Source: Deferribacteraceae bacterium
Lineage (GTDB): Bacteria; Chrysiogenota; Deferribacteres; Deferribacterales; JAISNW01
Reading direction: 5' to 3'
DNA length: 5,812 nt
NCBI GenBank assembly: GCA_031278965.1
Contig: JAITJJ010000223.1
Location: 1 to 5,812, forward strand
Both the position numbers and the translations under genes were made by a program. Position 1 is the stretch's first letter; each line of letters starts with the position of its first letter. The notes under the pieces are model-generated. The model ran no database searches, was not told the origin of the DNA, and saw only the letters and a list, made by a program, of their open reading frames with translations. Below are positions 1 to 5,812 of this stretch, one piece after another.

Positions 1-53
1 TAAACGTTGGTTTTTTATAGACAGATTTTTAGTGACATTTTTGAAAATTTTAC

Positions 54-81
54 TTGCAATCAAAAAGTTAATCAGTATAGT
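54..81 (+). promoter_or_regulatory. Possible sigma70-type promoter before the terminator
   Basis: TTGCAA at 54-59 and TATAGT at 76-81 are separated by 16 bases, a reasonable match to -35 and -10 boxes. A transcript would start near 88 and run straight into the terminator at 112-134, giving an RNA of only about 45-50 bases. That is either a tiny terminated RNA or, more probably, a chance match in AT-rich DNA. Confidence 0.25.
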
Positions 82-111
82 AAATTAATATGTTTCGGCG
101 ATTTTCCATAG

Positions 112-134
112 ACGGGCGGAACGCCGTTTTTTTT
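112..134 (+). terminator. Rho-independent terminator of an upstream unit
   Basis: A GC-rich stem has 5' arm ACGGGCG (112-118, one bulged G), loop GAA (119-121) and 3' arm CGCCGT (122-127). It overlaps an uninterrupted run of eight T at 127-134. The stem is the only GC-rich patch in this AT-rich spacer, and the T-run sits on the + strand side only. It probably ends transcription coming from a gene left of the window, and insulates the large gene from read-through so that it needs its own promoter. Confidence 0.75.
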
Positions 135-288
135 GTGTTTTAGGTTTCGCTTTAAAAAGAAGGTTTTTAAATACGTATTGTTAACCTGATTAACTGTTTA
201 TTTTGCTGATAACATTGATCAGAATTGAGCATTTATTGAAGTATCCTTTGTAGTCAAGCGATGATTTAAGATTAAAATTATCTTTTTA

Positions 289-317
289 TAGATTTTTAAA
301 AAATTTTTCTTTATAAT
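289..317 (+). promoter_or_regulatory. Putative promoter of the large activase gene
   Basis: A perfect -10 consensus TATAAT lies at 312-317. At 17-base spacing the -35 position (289-294) reads TAGATT, a poor match, so recognition may rely on the A/T tracts around 283-311 or on an activator. A start near 324 would give a leader of about 35 bases, ending in the AGGAG box. The position downstream of a terminator and directly before the start codon supports a dedicated promoter. Confidence 0.5.
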
Positions 318-345
318 CCGACATAATTATAGCGACAATATATTT

Positions 346-361
346 AGGAGCGTGGGTTTTG
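346..361 (+). promoter_or_regulatory. Ribosome binding site and TTG start codon
   Basis: AGGAG at 346-350 stands 8 bases before TTG at 359-361. The frame is closed upstream by TAA at 314-316 and has no ATG or GTG between that stop and the TTG. A GTG at 352-354 is out of frame. The next in-frame alternative is the TTG of residue 5, which is farther from the AGGAG and lies directly at the first beta-strand of the ATPase fold (NVGLDVGST). The TTG at 359 is therefore the best start. Confidence 0.7.
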
Positions 362-3300
362 TCTGGGAAATTGAATGTCGGGCTTGATGTAGGTTCTACC
401 ACGGTTAAAGTTGTTGTGAGAGATTCTTTCGGCGCTCTTATATTCAAAAGCTATAAGCGCCACTATTCGGATGTCCGCAAGACTATGATTGAGCTTATTG
501 AGGAAGTTTGCGAAAAATTTTTGGATGACGAGTTCACCATAGCAGTGGCGGGTTCCGGCGGGATTTCCGTTTCGGCTTGGCTGGGGGTGGAGTTTGTTCA
601 GGAAGTGATAGCCTCCACCGCCGCCATAAGGGAGATCGTACCCGAAACAGATGTCGCCATAGAACTCGGCGGGGAAGATGCCAAGATAACATTCTTTGAT
701 TCCGGCGTAGACCAGCGGATGAACGAGACCTGCGCCGGAGGAACCGGAGCGTTTATAGACCAGATGGCGGCGGTTTTGGAGACCGATGCCGCGGGCTTAA
801 ACGATCTTGCCAAAAATTATATCACCCTTTACCCAATAGCCGCCCGTTGCGGGGTATTCGCAAAAACAGATATAATGCCGCTCTTAAACGAAGGGGCGCC
901 AAAGAACGATATAGCCGCTTCAATCTTTCAGGCTGTGGTGGATCAAACGGTTGGCGGGCTTGCCTGCGGACGGAGCATTAAAGGGAATGTAGCTTTTTTG
1001 GGCGGACCTCTTAATTTTTTGTCGGAGCTCCGAAAGCGGTTTATAGAAACCTTAAAACTGGCGCCGGAAAATGTTTTTTTCCCCGATAACGCCCAATACT
1101 TTGTGGCAGTGGGCACGGCGATACTCTCTAAAAACTTCCCGTCCGTTACCGGGAAACTCCTCTTAAAAAAGGTTAAACTCCTTGCCGAAACCCCGTATGA
1201 AGCTGAAATTGTCCCCCTTGAGCCGTTATTCAAAGACGAGGAAGACATAAGGGCTTTCCTTCGCCGCCACTCTAAAGATCACGCTGAATTTGCAGAACTG
1301 ACGGAAGCCGCGGGGGATCTATATCTGGGGATAGATGCTGGTTCCACCACAACAAAGGCGGTGCTCCTTGACGATAAATTCCGCATAGTCTACACTTGGT
1401 ATGGTTCTAATAAAGGGACTCCCTTAACCTCTGTAGTGGAGATATTGAAAGACCTGTATTCAAAACTCCCGTATAATGCGGTTATTCATAACAGCACCGC
1501 TACTGGTTACGGCGAGGCGCTCTTGCAGGCGGCTCTCGGTTTTGATCTGGGGGAGGTGGAAACCCTTGTCCATTGCAAGGCTGCCGCATATTTCGTTCCA
1601 GAGGTATCATTTATATTGGATATAGGGGGGCAGGATATGAAGTGCCTCTATGTCCTAAACGGAGTGGTGGAAAAGATTGTGCTCAATGAGGCGTGTTCCA
1701 GCGGGTGCGGTTCTTTTGTGGAGACATTTGCAAAATCGCTCGGAATGGGAATAGAGGATTTTGCAAACGAGGCGATGAGGGCAAAAACCCCTGTGGATCT
1801 CGGCTCCCGCTGCACCGTATTTATGAATTCCAAAGTAAAGCAGGCTCAAAAAGAGGGGGCAAGCGTTGCGGATATTTCCGCGGGGCTCTCTTATTCGGTC
1901 ATAAAAAACGCTCTCTATAAAGTCATTAAGATTAATCGGCCGGAGGAGTTGGGCGCCCATGTGGTGGTTCAAGGGGGAACTTTCTTTAATAACTCCATAT
2001 TAAGGGCGCTTGAAACCCTTGTGGGGCTCAATGTCACAAGACCCGATATTGCGGGGCTTATGGGGGCGTTCGGCGCGGCGCTTCTGGCTAAGGAGAGAGC
2101 TGTAACAGGAAAAAAGAGCACTTTAATCTCAAAGGAAAAGCTGGAAACCTTTACCAGCACATCCAAAAACTATCGCTGCAACCTCTGTTCCAACAAATGC
2201 CTGATAACTGTAAACACTTTTTCCGGCGGGAAACGCTTTGTTTCCGGAAACCGCTGTGAGAGGGGTGCGGGTGCTCAGAAAAAAACGTCGGAGCTTCCGA
2301 ATCTGTTCCAATTTAAGTATAACCGCCTTTTTGAATACTATGTACCGCTTCCGAAAGATAAGGCGAAGAGGGGCGAGATAGGGATACCGAGAGTTTTGAA
2401 TATCTATGAGAATTATCCGTTCTGGTTCACCTTTTTTACCCATCTTGGCTATCACGTGGTTCTTTCTTCCCGCTCGTCCCGTCAGCTTTTTAATATGGGG
2501 CTTGAGACCATCCCTTCGCAGACCGTATGTTTTCCAGCCAAGATGGTTCACGGGCATATAATAGACCTCATCTCCCGCGGGGTTAAAAAAATCTTTTATC
2601 CCGCTATCCCCTTTGAGAGAGAAGAGTTTGAGGACGCGGACAATCACTTTAACTGCCCTGTGGTGGCAAATTATCCTGAAGTTATAAGGTTAAATGTGGA
2701 TGACCTTGCGGCATCCGAAACGGCTTTTATCGAGCCGTATCTCCCCATATATAATATGAAACAGCTTGCAAAAAAGCTCTATGAACACCTTAAAAATGAG
2801 GGAATTCCCTTAAAAGAGGTAGCGGGGGCGGTTGCGGTTGCGGAAAAGGAGATGAATCTTTTTAAGGAAGATATCCGCAACGCCGGAGAGAACGCTCTTA
2901 TAAAGATTAAGGAGAGCGGCGGAGTGGGGATAGTGCTGGCGGGGAGGCCGTATCATCTGGATCCCGCCATAAATCACGGGATACCGGAGTTAATAGCTTC
3001 AAACGATGTAGCGGTATTTACGGAGGATTCCCTTTCCCATGCGGGTAAGCTCCGTTTTGCTCTAGACGCGGTGGATCAATGGATGTATCACTCCCGGCTT
3101 TACAGGGCGGCAAGCCTTGTCGCCGAAACAAAAGAGCTTGAGCTTGTGCAGCTTAACTCCTTCGGCTGCGGGCTTGATGCCATTACCACAGAGCAGGTGG
3201 AGGAAATCCTTGAAAGTTCTGGCAAAAGCTACACCTTGCTTAAAATAGATGAAGGCTCCAACTTGGGGGCTGTGCGGATTAGAATACGCTCGCTTCTTGC

Positions 3301-4606
3301 CACTATACGCGACCGTATGGGTAAAAAAATGGAGATTAAGCTTGCTGTTCCCCATAGAACCCCTGAATTTCAAGAGGATATGAGAGAGACGCACACAATC
3401 CTCTGCCCGCAGCTCTCGCCTTTGCACTTCACTATGATGAAAGCGTCCCTTGCCCCATTGGGATACAATCTAGAGGTTCTGCCGGTAGCTTCTAAGGCGG
3501 ATATTGAACAAGGCTTGAAATATGTTAATAATGATGCTTGTTTCCCTGCCATCACAGTGGTCGGACAGCTTGTAAACGCCCTGAAGTCCGGAAAATATGA
3601 TACGGAGAAAACCGCTCTTATAATCTCCCAGACCGGCGGCGGCTGCAGGGCGACAAATTATGTCCGCTTTTTAAGGGCAGCGGCGGCGCGTGCAGGCTTT
3701 CCGAATGTCCCCGTGATTCCGTTTAATATGGGGAGCATGAAAGGGGCGGGCGCTTTTGAGATCAGCCGCGGAATGATTTTAAGGATGATGCTTGCGTTTC
3801 TTTACGGCGATGTTTTATTAAGGCTTACCAATAGAACGAGACCGTATGAGACAGTTCCCGGAGATGTGGACGCGCGCGCTTTGAAATGGACGGAAAGACT
3901 TCAACCTTCCGTAATCAACTGCTCCAGAAAGGAGTTCGTTCAGAATGTTAAGGCAATGGTAGAGGAATTTGACAATATCCCGTTAAAAGATGTTCAAAAG
4001 CCGAAAGTCGGGGTAGTAGGGGAAATCCTTGTTAAATTCCACCCGGACGCAAACAATCAGCTGGTCAGAGTTATTGAAAAGGAAGGAGGGGAAGCCATAG
4101 TGCCTGATTTTATGGACTTTGTGCTATACTGTTCCCTTGATGAAATAAACAGGCGGCAGCTCTATGCCGAATCTTGGAAAAGTACCCTTAAAAGCGAGCT
4201 CTTTGTAGGTTTTGTAGAGTGGTATCGCAATACCATGCGCAGGGCTTATAAGAAGAGCAAACGCTTTTCCTCGTTTCATACGGCAAAACATCTTGCAAGT
4301 TTGGTGAACGGGTTGGTATCCCTTGGCAACCAGACGGGGGAAGGGTGGCTGCTGACTGCTGAAATGGTGGAGCTCATTGAAGGGGGGGCGCCCAATGTTG
4401 TGCTGGTTCAGCCGTTTGCCTGTCTTCCGAACCATATAACGGGGAAAGGGGTAATGAAAGAGCTTAAACGGCGGTATAAAGATGCAAATATTGTGGCGGT
4501 GGATTATGACCCGGGCGCAAGCGAAGTAAACCAATTGAACCGGATAAAGCTGATGATGTCCGTTGCCTTCCAGAATATGAATAAAGCTATGGAAGTGGGG
4601 GTTTAG
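359..4606 (+). CDS. Tandem acyl-CoA dehydratase activase / dehydratase-like protein
   Basis: This 1415-residue protein belongs to the large 'acyl-CoA dehydratase activase-related' family. Related proteins use ATP hydrolysis in ASKHA-fold domains to push one electron from a [4Fe-4S] cluster to a dehydratase or reductase at very low potential. Domain 1 (about 5-260) has the phosphate loop DVGSTTVK (10-17), ELGGEDAK (102-109), C125 in CAGGTG and C164 in ARCGVF. Domain 2 (about 322-580) repeats this: DAGSTTTK (326-333), DIGGQDMK (421-428), C446 and C485. A cysteine knot follows (C607, C610, C614, C633), then a DUF2229-type region (about 675-980) and an HgdB-like region (about 993-1412) with ACFPA (1060-1064), GGGCRATNY (1093-1101) and FACLPNHI (1353-1360). 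No signal peptide or membrane segment is visible, so it is probably cytoplasmic. The frame is intact, with no stop or frameshift. The family assignment is firm; the substrate is unknown and no partner gene lies in the window. NCBI-style names include '2-hydroxyacyl-CoA dehydratase activase' or 'CoA activase'. Confidence 0.93.
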   Translation: MSGKLNVGLDVGSTTVKVVVRDSFGALIFKSYKRHYSDVRKTMIELIEEVCEKFLDDEFTIAVAGSGGISVSAWLGVEFVQEVIASTAAIREIVPETDVAIELGGEDAKITFFDSGVDQRMNETCAGGTGAFIDQMAAVLETDAAGLNDLAKNYITLYPIAARCGVFAKTDIMPLLNEGAPKNDIAASIFQAVVDQTVGGLACGRSIKGNVAFLGGPLNFLSELRKRFIETLKLAPENVFFPDNAQYFVAVGTAILSKNFPSVTGKLLLKKVKLLAETPYEAEIVPLEPLFKDEEDIRAFLRRHSKDHAEFAELTEAAGDLYLGIDAGSTTTKAVLLDDKFRIVYTWYGSNKGTPLTSVVEILKDLYSKLPYNAVIHNSTATGYGEALLQAALGFDLGEVETLVHCKAAAYFVPEVSFILDIGGQDMKCLYVLNGVVEKIVLNEACSSGCGSFVETFAKSLGMGIEDFANEAMRAKTPVDLGSRCTVFMNSKVKQAQKEGASVADISAGLSYSVIKNALYKVIKINRPEELGAHVVVQGGTFFNNSILRALETLVGLNVTRPDIAGLMGAFGAALLAKERAVTGKKSTLISKEKLETFTSTSKNYRCNLCSNKCLITVNTFSGGKRFVSGNRCERGAGAQKKTSELPNLFQFKYNRLFEYYVPLPKDKAKRGEIGIPRVLNIYENYPFWFTFFTHLGYHVVLSSRSSRQLFNMGLETIPSQTVCFPAKMVHGHIIDLISRGVKKIFYPAIPFEREEFEDADNHFNCPVVANYPEVIRLNVDDLAASETAFIEPYLPIYNMKQLAKKLYEHLKNEGIPLKEVAGAVAVAEKEMNLFKEDIRNAGENALIKIKESGGVGIVLAGRPYHLDPAINHGIPELIASNDVAVFTEDSLSHAGKLRFALDAVDQWMYHSRLYRAASLVAETKELELVQLNSFGCGLDAITTEQVEEILESSGKSYTLLKIDEGSNLGAVRIRIRSLLATIRDRMGKKMEIKLAVPHRTPEFQEDMRETHTILCPQLSPLHFTMMKASLAPLGYNLEVLPVASKADIEQGLKYVNNDACFPAITVVGQLVNALKSGKYDTEKTALIISQTGGGCRATNYVRFLRAAAARAGFPNVPVIPFNMGSMKGAGAFEISRGMILRMMLAFLYGDVLLRLTNRTRPYETVPGDVDARALKWTERLQPSVINCSRKEFVQNVKAMVEEFDNIPLKDVQKPKVGVVGEILVKFHPDANNQLVRVIEKEGGEAIVPDFMDFVLYCSLDEINRRQLYAESWKSTLKSELFVGFVEWYRNTMRRAYKKSKRFSSFHTAKHLASLVNGLVSLGNQTGEGWLLTAEMVELIEGGAPNVVLVQPFACLPNHITGKGVMKELKRRYKDANIVAVDYDPGASEVNQLNRIKLMMSVAFQNMNKAMEVGV

Positions 4607-4863
4607 AAGAAAAAAAGGGGGTACCATTCGCTGCGGCCGGTCTTGGGAAATTCTGAGCACTGTCCGCCTGCTAAGTTGACTGTCATACACTTACCTGCTT
4701 CACGCTTATCTGCTTAAATATTAAACCCGTTTCGTCTGCTTCCTTATGTAAGGGCTGATTTAATATGAATTTTTCAGCATTTTTTGCAAATGCAATTTCC
4801 ATTTTAATTTATATATACTAAACTATAACTCACCAAAGGTAGGTGTAATAAGGGGGAGCGATT
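4607..4863. other. Non-coding spacer between the activase gene and IS remnant
   Basis: This 257-base stretch has frequent stops in all frames and no recognisable protein. No strong terminator follows the large gene. The only candidate is GCTGA at 4754-4758 pairing with TCAGC at 4774-4778 and followed by six T (4780-4785), a weak hairpin with a long loop about 150 bases past the stop. The first half (to about 4710) is less AT-rich than the second, which hints at a patchwork of degraded pieces. I found no inverted repeat that could be the left end of the IS element whose 3' part follows. Confidence 0.5.
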
Positions 4864-5235
4864 ATGTTTCAGCAGACATTTACGGGTATAGGATATGCAA
4901 TGCGGAAGCGTCATACAAAGCGGGAGGAGATAGTCAGAGATGAGTATTTATCCAAGGTGGACTATAGGATAAATCGCAGGCGGAGCACTCTTCAGGAAGC
5001 AGCCGAAGGTTTTCTAAATACTGAGCGTGATATAGAGCGGCATAAATCGTCAGTTCGCAGTAAGGCAGAGCTTGTGTTTTTGATAGTGAAGCGTGAGTTT
5101 GGATACCGTAAGACAGTATACCGCGGGTTATTCAAAAACAGACATCGTCTTGGCGTTTTGCTTATCAGTGTGAATTTACTGATGTTTACCCGTTCCGGCA
5201 GGACATCGGAGCTATTGTCATTTACAAGTTCATAG
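4864..5235 (+). pseudogene. IS5-family transposase, 3' remnant
   Basis: The 123-residue frame matches the C-terminal third of IS5-family DDE transposases. Recognisable segments are KREEIVRDEYLSKVDYRINR (19-38), KSSVRSKAELVFLIVK (61-76) and FGYRKTVYRGLFKN (79-92), ending in a NLLM segment typical of the end of these proteins. The R-x3-E-x6-K signature holding the third catalytic acid is kept (R65, E69, K76). The first two catalytic aspartates, and roughly two thirds of a full-length transposase of about 330-350 residues, are missing. An in-frame TAA at 4849-4851 closes the frame just upstream, and no other frame in 4607-4863 carries the missing part. ATG at 4864 is preceded by a purine-rich AGGGGGAG (4851-4858), so a short peptide might be made by accident, but it cannot transpose DNA. 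The 3' coding end looks complete; terminal inverted repeats were not found. Confidence 0.8.
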
Positions 5236-5308
5236 CTCTAGAGGGAGGGGTGCGTCCATTTTTAGGCAAAAAGGGAGTTACGGGAATGATTTATATTTAA
5301 TTTGATGT

Positions 5309-5351
5309 AAAAAAAAGGCAAGTTTTACCCATTTTTGGTGAAAAACTTGGC
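5309..5351 (-). terminator. Rho-independent terminator for leftward transcription
   Basis: On the + strand, CAAGTTTT (5319-5326) plus ACC (5327-5329) pairs with GGT (5337-5339), a two-base bulge, and AAAACTTG (5342-5349), leaving a 7-base loop. On the left it is flanked by eight A (5309-5316), and no T-run follows on the right. Read on the minus strand this is a stem of about 11 pairs followed by eight T, the pattern of an intrinsic terminator for RNA coming from the right. The 8-bp perfect core is AT-rich, so strength is moderate. The source gene would lie beyond the right edge of the window. Confidence 0.5.
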
Positions 5352-5360
5352 ATAAATACC

Positions 5361-5812
5361 TTCATTCAAAAATTAACCTCTTTGATCAGCGTTTCATTAA
5401 GTTCTCTTTCAAATCTTTTTAATATAGCGGCAGAAGATAAAATAATCCCTGAAAACCCTGTAAAAATATAAAGACACCGCTTTGCAAAGATACAGACCCC
5501 AACCCGTTCGCCAATGAGGAAGTCAATAAAATATTGGGGTGGCTTAAACAGAATTATCCGGATAAGGCAGTCTTTTACGCCATCGGTTTTTACAGCGGGA
5601 TGTGCCCCGGTGAGATAATGGGTCTAAATTTGCAAAGAGGCAAATAAAAATATCCCGTCAGCATACCGCCGGAGAGCAGGCGGAAATAACAAAAACCGTC
5701 GGGATTAGATTTGCGGACATATTTCCCCGGCTTCTTCCCTTCCTTGCAGAGCAAAAGCAGTATACTTTTTCAAAATCAGAGTTTCTTCTTTTGAATAAAT
5801 ACGGCAAGATCG
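5361..5812 (+). pseudogene. Tyrosine recombinase (phage-type integrase) pseudogene, partial
   Basis: Three + strand frames joined in order read as one tyrosine recombinase. Segment 1 (to the TAA at 5469-5471) gives LSSLSNLFNIAAEDKIIPEN, the last helix of the SAM-like core-binding domain. Segment 2 (about 5465-5647) gives NPFANEEVNKILGWLKQNYP and then FYAIGFYSGMCPGEIMGL, the start of the catalytic domain. Segment 3 (about 5629 to the window edge) gives KISRQHTAGEQAEITKTVG and LPRLLPFLAEQ-like sequence, the beta-hairpin region with the conserved Lys of TKT (codon 5692-5694). The catalytic Arg of the usual G-x-R-x-GE box is Cys here (codon 5603-5605). The first shift fits loss of one A in the run 5462-5466; the second fits a small deletion near 5627-5632. 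The HxxR box and nucleophilic Tyr would lie outside the window. The left limit is uncertain: frame 1 is open from 5301, but similarity is convincing only from about 5390. The gene is inactive as read. Confidence 0.78.

Larger units (their letters stand above)
1..358. other. AT-rich intergenic region upstream of the activase gene
   Basis: I see no coding sequence here on either strand; stop codons are frequent and no protein family is recognisable. The region holds a terminator near 112-134, a possible promoter at 54-81, and the promoter and ribosome binding site of the large gene at its right end. It also has small dyads: a perfect 10-bp palindrome AATACGTATT at 170-179, GTTAA/TTAAC arms at 180-184 and 190-194, and CTGAT/ATCAG arms at 206-210 and 218-222. 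These could be operators, but in DNA this AT-rich such short dyads also arise by chance. The window begins with TAA, which might be the stop of an upstream gene, but this cannot be decided. Confidence 0.7.

Noticed and set aside
12..298. Near-repeat TTTTTATAGA followed by a T-run at about 12-32 and 283-298
   Set aside because: Only about ten bases match in very AT-rich DNA and there are only two copies; this is within chance expectation and no element ends coincide with it.
1693..1920. 75-codon plus-strand alternative frame inside the second ATPase domain
   Set aside because: It overlaps the essential C446-C485 motif region in another frame, and has no ribosome binding site of note or family resemblance.
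2129..2647. 172-codon minus-strand open frame inside the large gene
   Set aside because: It lies wholly antisense to recognisable cysteine-knot and DUF2229-type sequence; its low-complexity basic translation is what codon bias of the sense gene would produce.
4124..4690. 188-codon minus-strand open frame overlapping the 3' end of the large gene
   Set aside because: It is mostly antisense to the strongly conserved C-terminal region of the activase, its translation resembles no known fold, and it starts in the spacer without a convincing ribosome binding site.
4607..4690. Possible coding remnant on the minus strand starting with MTVNLAGG
   Set aside because: The frame is under 30 codons, is stopped at the 3' end of the large gene, and I could not match it to a known family.
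5236..5300. Possible right terminal inverted repeat of the IS5 element after the transposase stop
   Set aside because: No matching inverted sequence was found in 4607-4863, so the element's ends cannot be defined from this window.
1..5812. CRISPR array, tRNA, rRNA or riboswitch
   Set aside because: There are no regularly spaced repeats, no cloverleaf-like segment with a T-loop signature, and no conserved riboswitch core in the spacers.

Overview
The window holds one large intact gene, flanked on the left by an AT-rich regulatory stretch and on the right by decayed mobile DNA. The organism cannot be named from this sequence. The main gene belongs to a family of oxygen-sensitive iron-sulfur ATPases, which points to an anaerobic bacterium. 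The gene looks moderately GC-balanced while the spacers are strongly AT-rich. The accumulated pseudogenes suggest a genome carrying old IS and prophage debris.

Layout. Bases 1-358 have no gene. They contain a clear intrinsic terminator (about 112-134, + strand) that presumably closes an upstream unit, some small palindromes, and a promoter with a perfect TATAAT at 312-317. That promoter is followed by a Shine-Dalgarno AGGAG and a TTG start. Bases 359-4606 encode a 1415-residue protein with two BadF/BadG/BcrA/BcrD-type (acyl-CoA dehydratase activase) ATPase domains in tandem, a four-cysteine knot, a DUF2229-type region and an HgdB-like C-terminal region. Bases 4607-4863 are non-coding with no convincing feature. 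Bases 4864-5235 are the 3' remnant of an IS5-family transposase. From about 5361 to the right edge lies a + strand tyrosine-recombinase (phage-type integrase) pseudogene with two frameshifts and a lost catalytic arginine. Near its left boundary sits a hairpin with a T-tract that reads as a terminator for the minus strand.

How it works together. The large protein appears to be a single-chain version of the 'archerase' machinery: an ATP-driven activator plus a dehydratase-like electron acceptor. The two ATPase domains each carry one Cys pair 39 residues apart, so one chain could form the cluster site that normally bridges a homodimer. The C-terminal 740 residues also look like two diverged copies of a dehydratase-like unit, each with three matching cysteines. 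No separate dehydratase subunit, CoA-transferase or electron carrier is encoded in the window, so the physiological substrate is unknown. The right-hand mobile remnants have no evident functional link to it.
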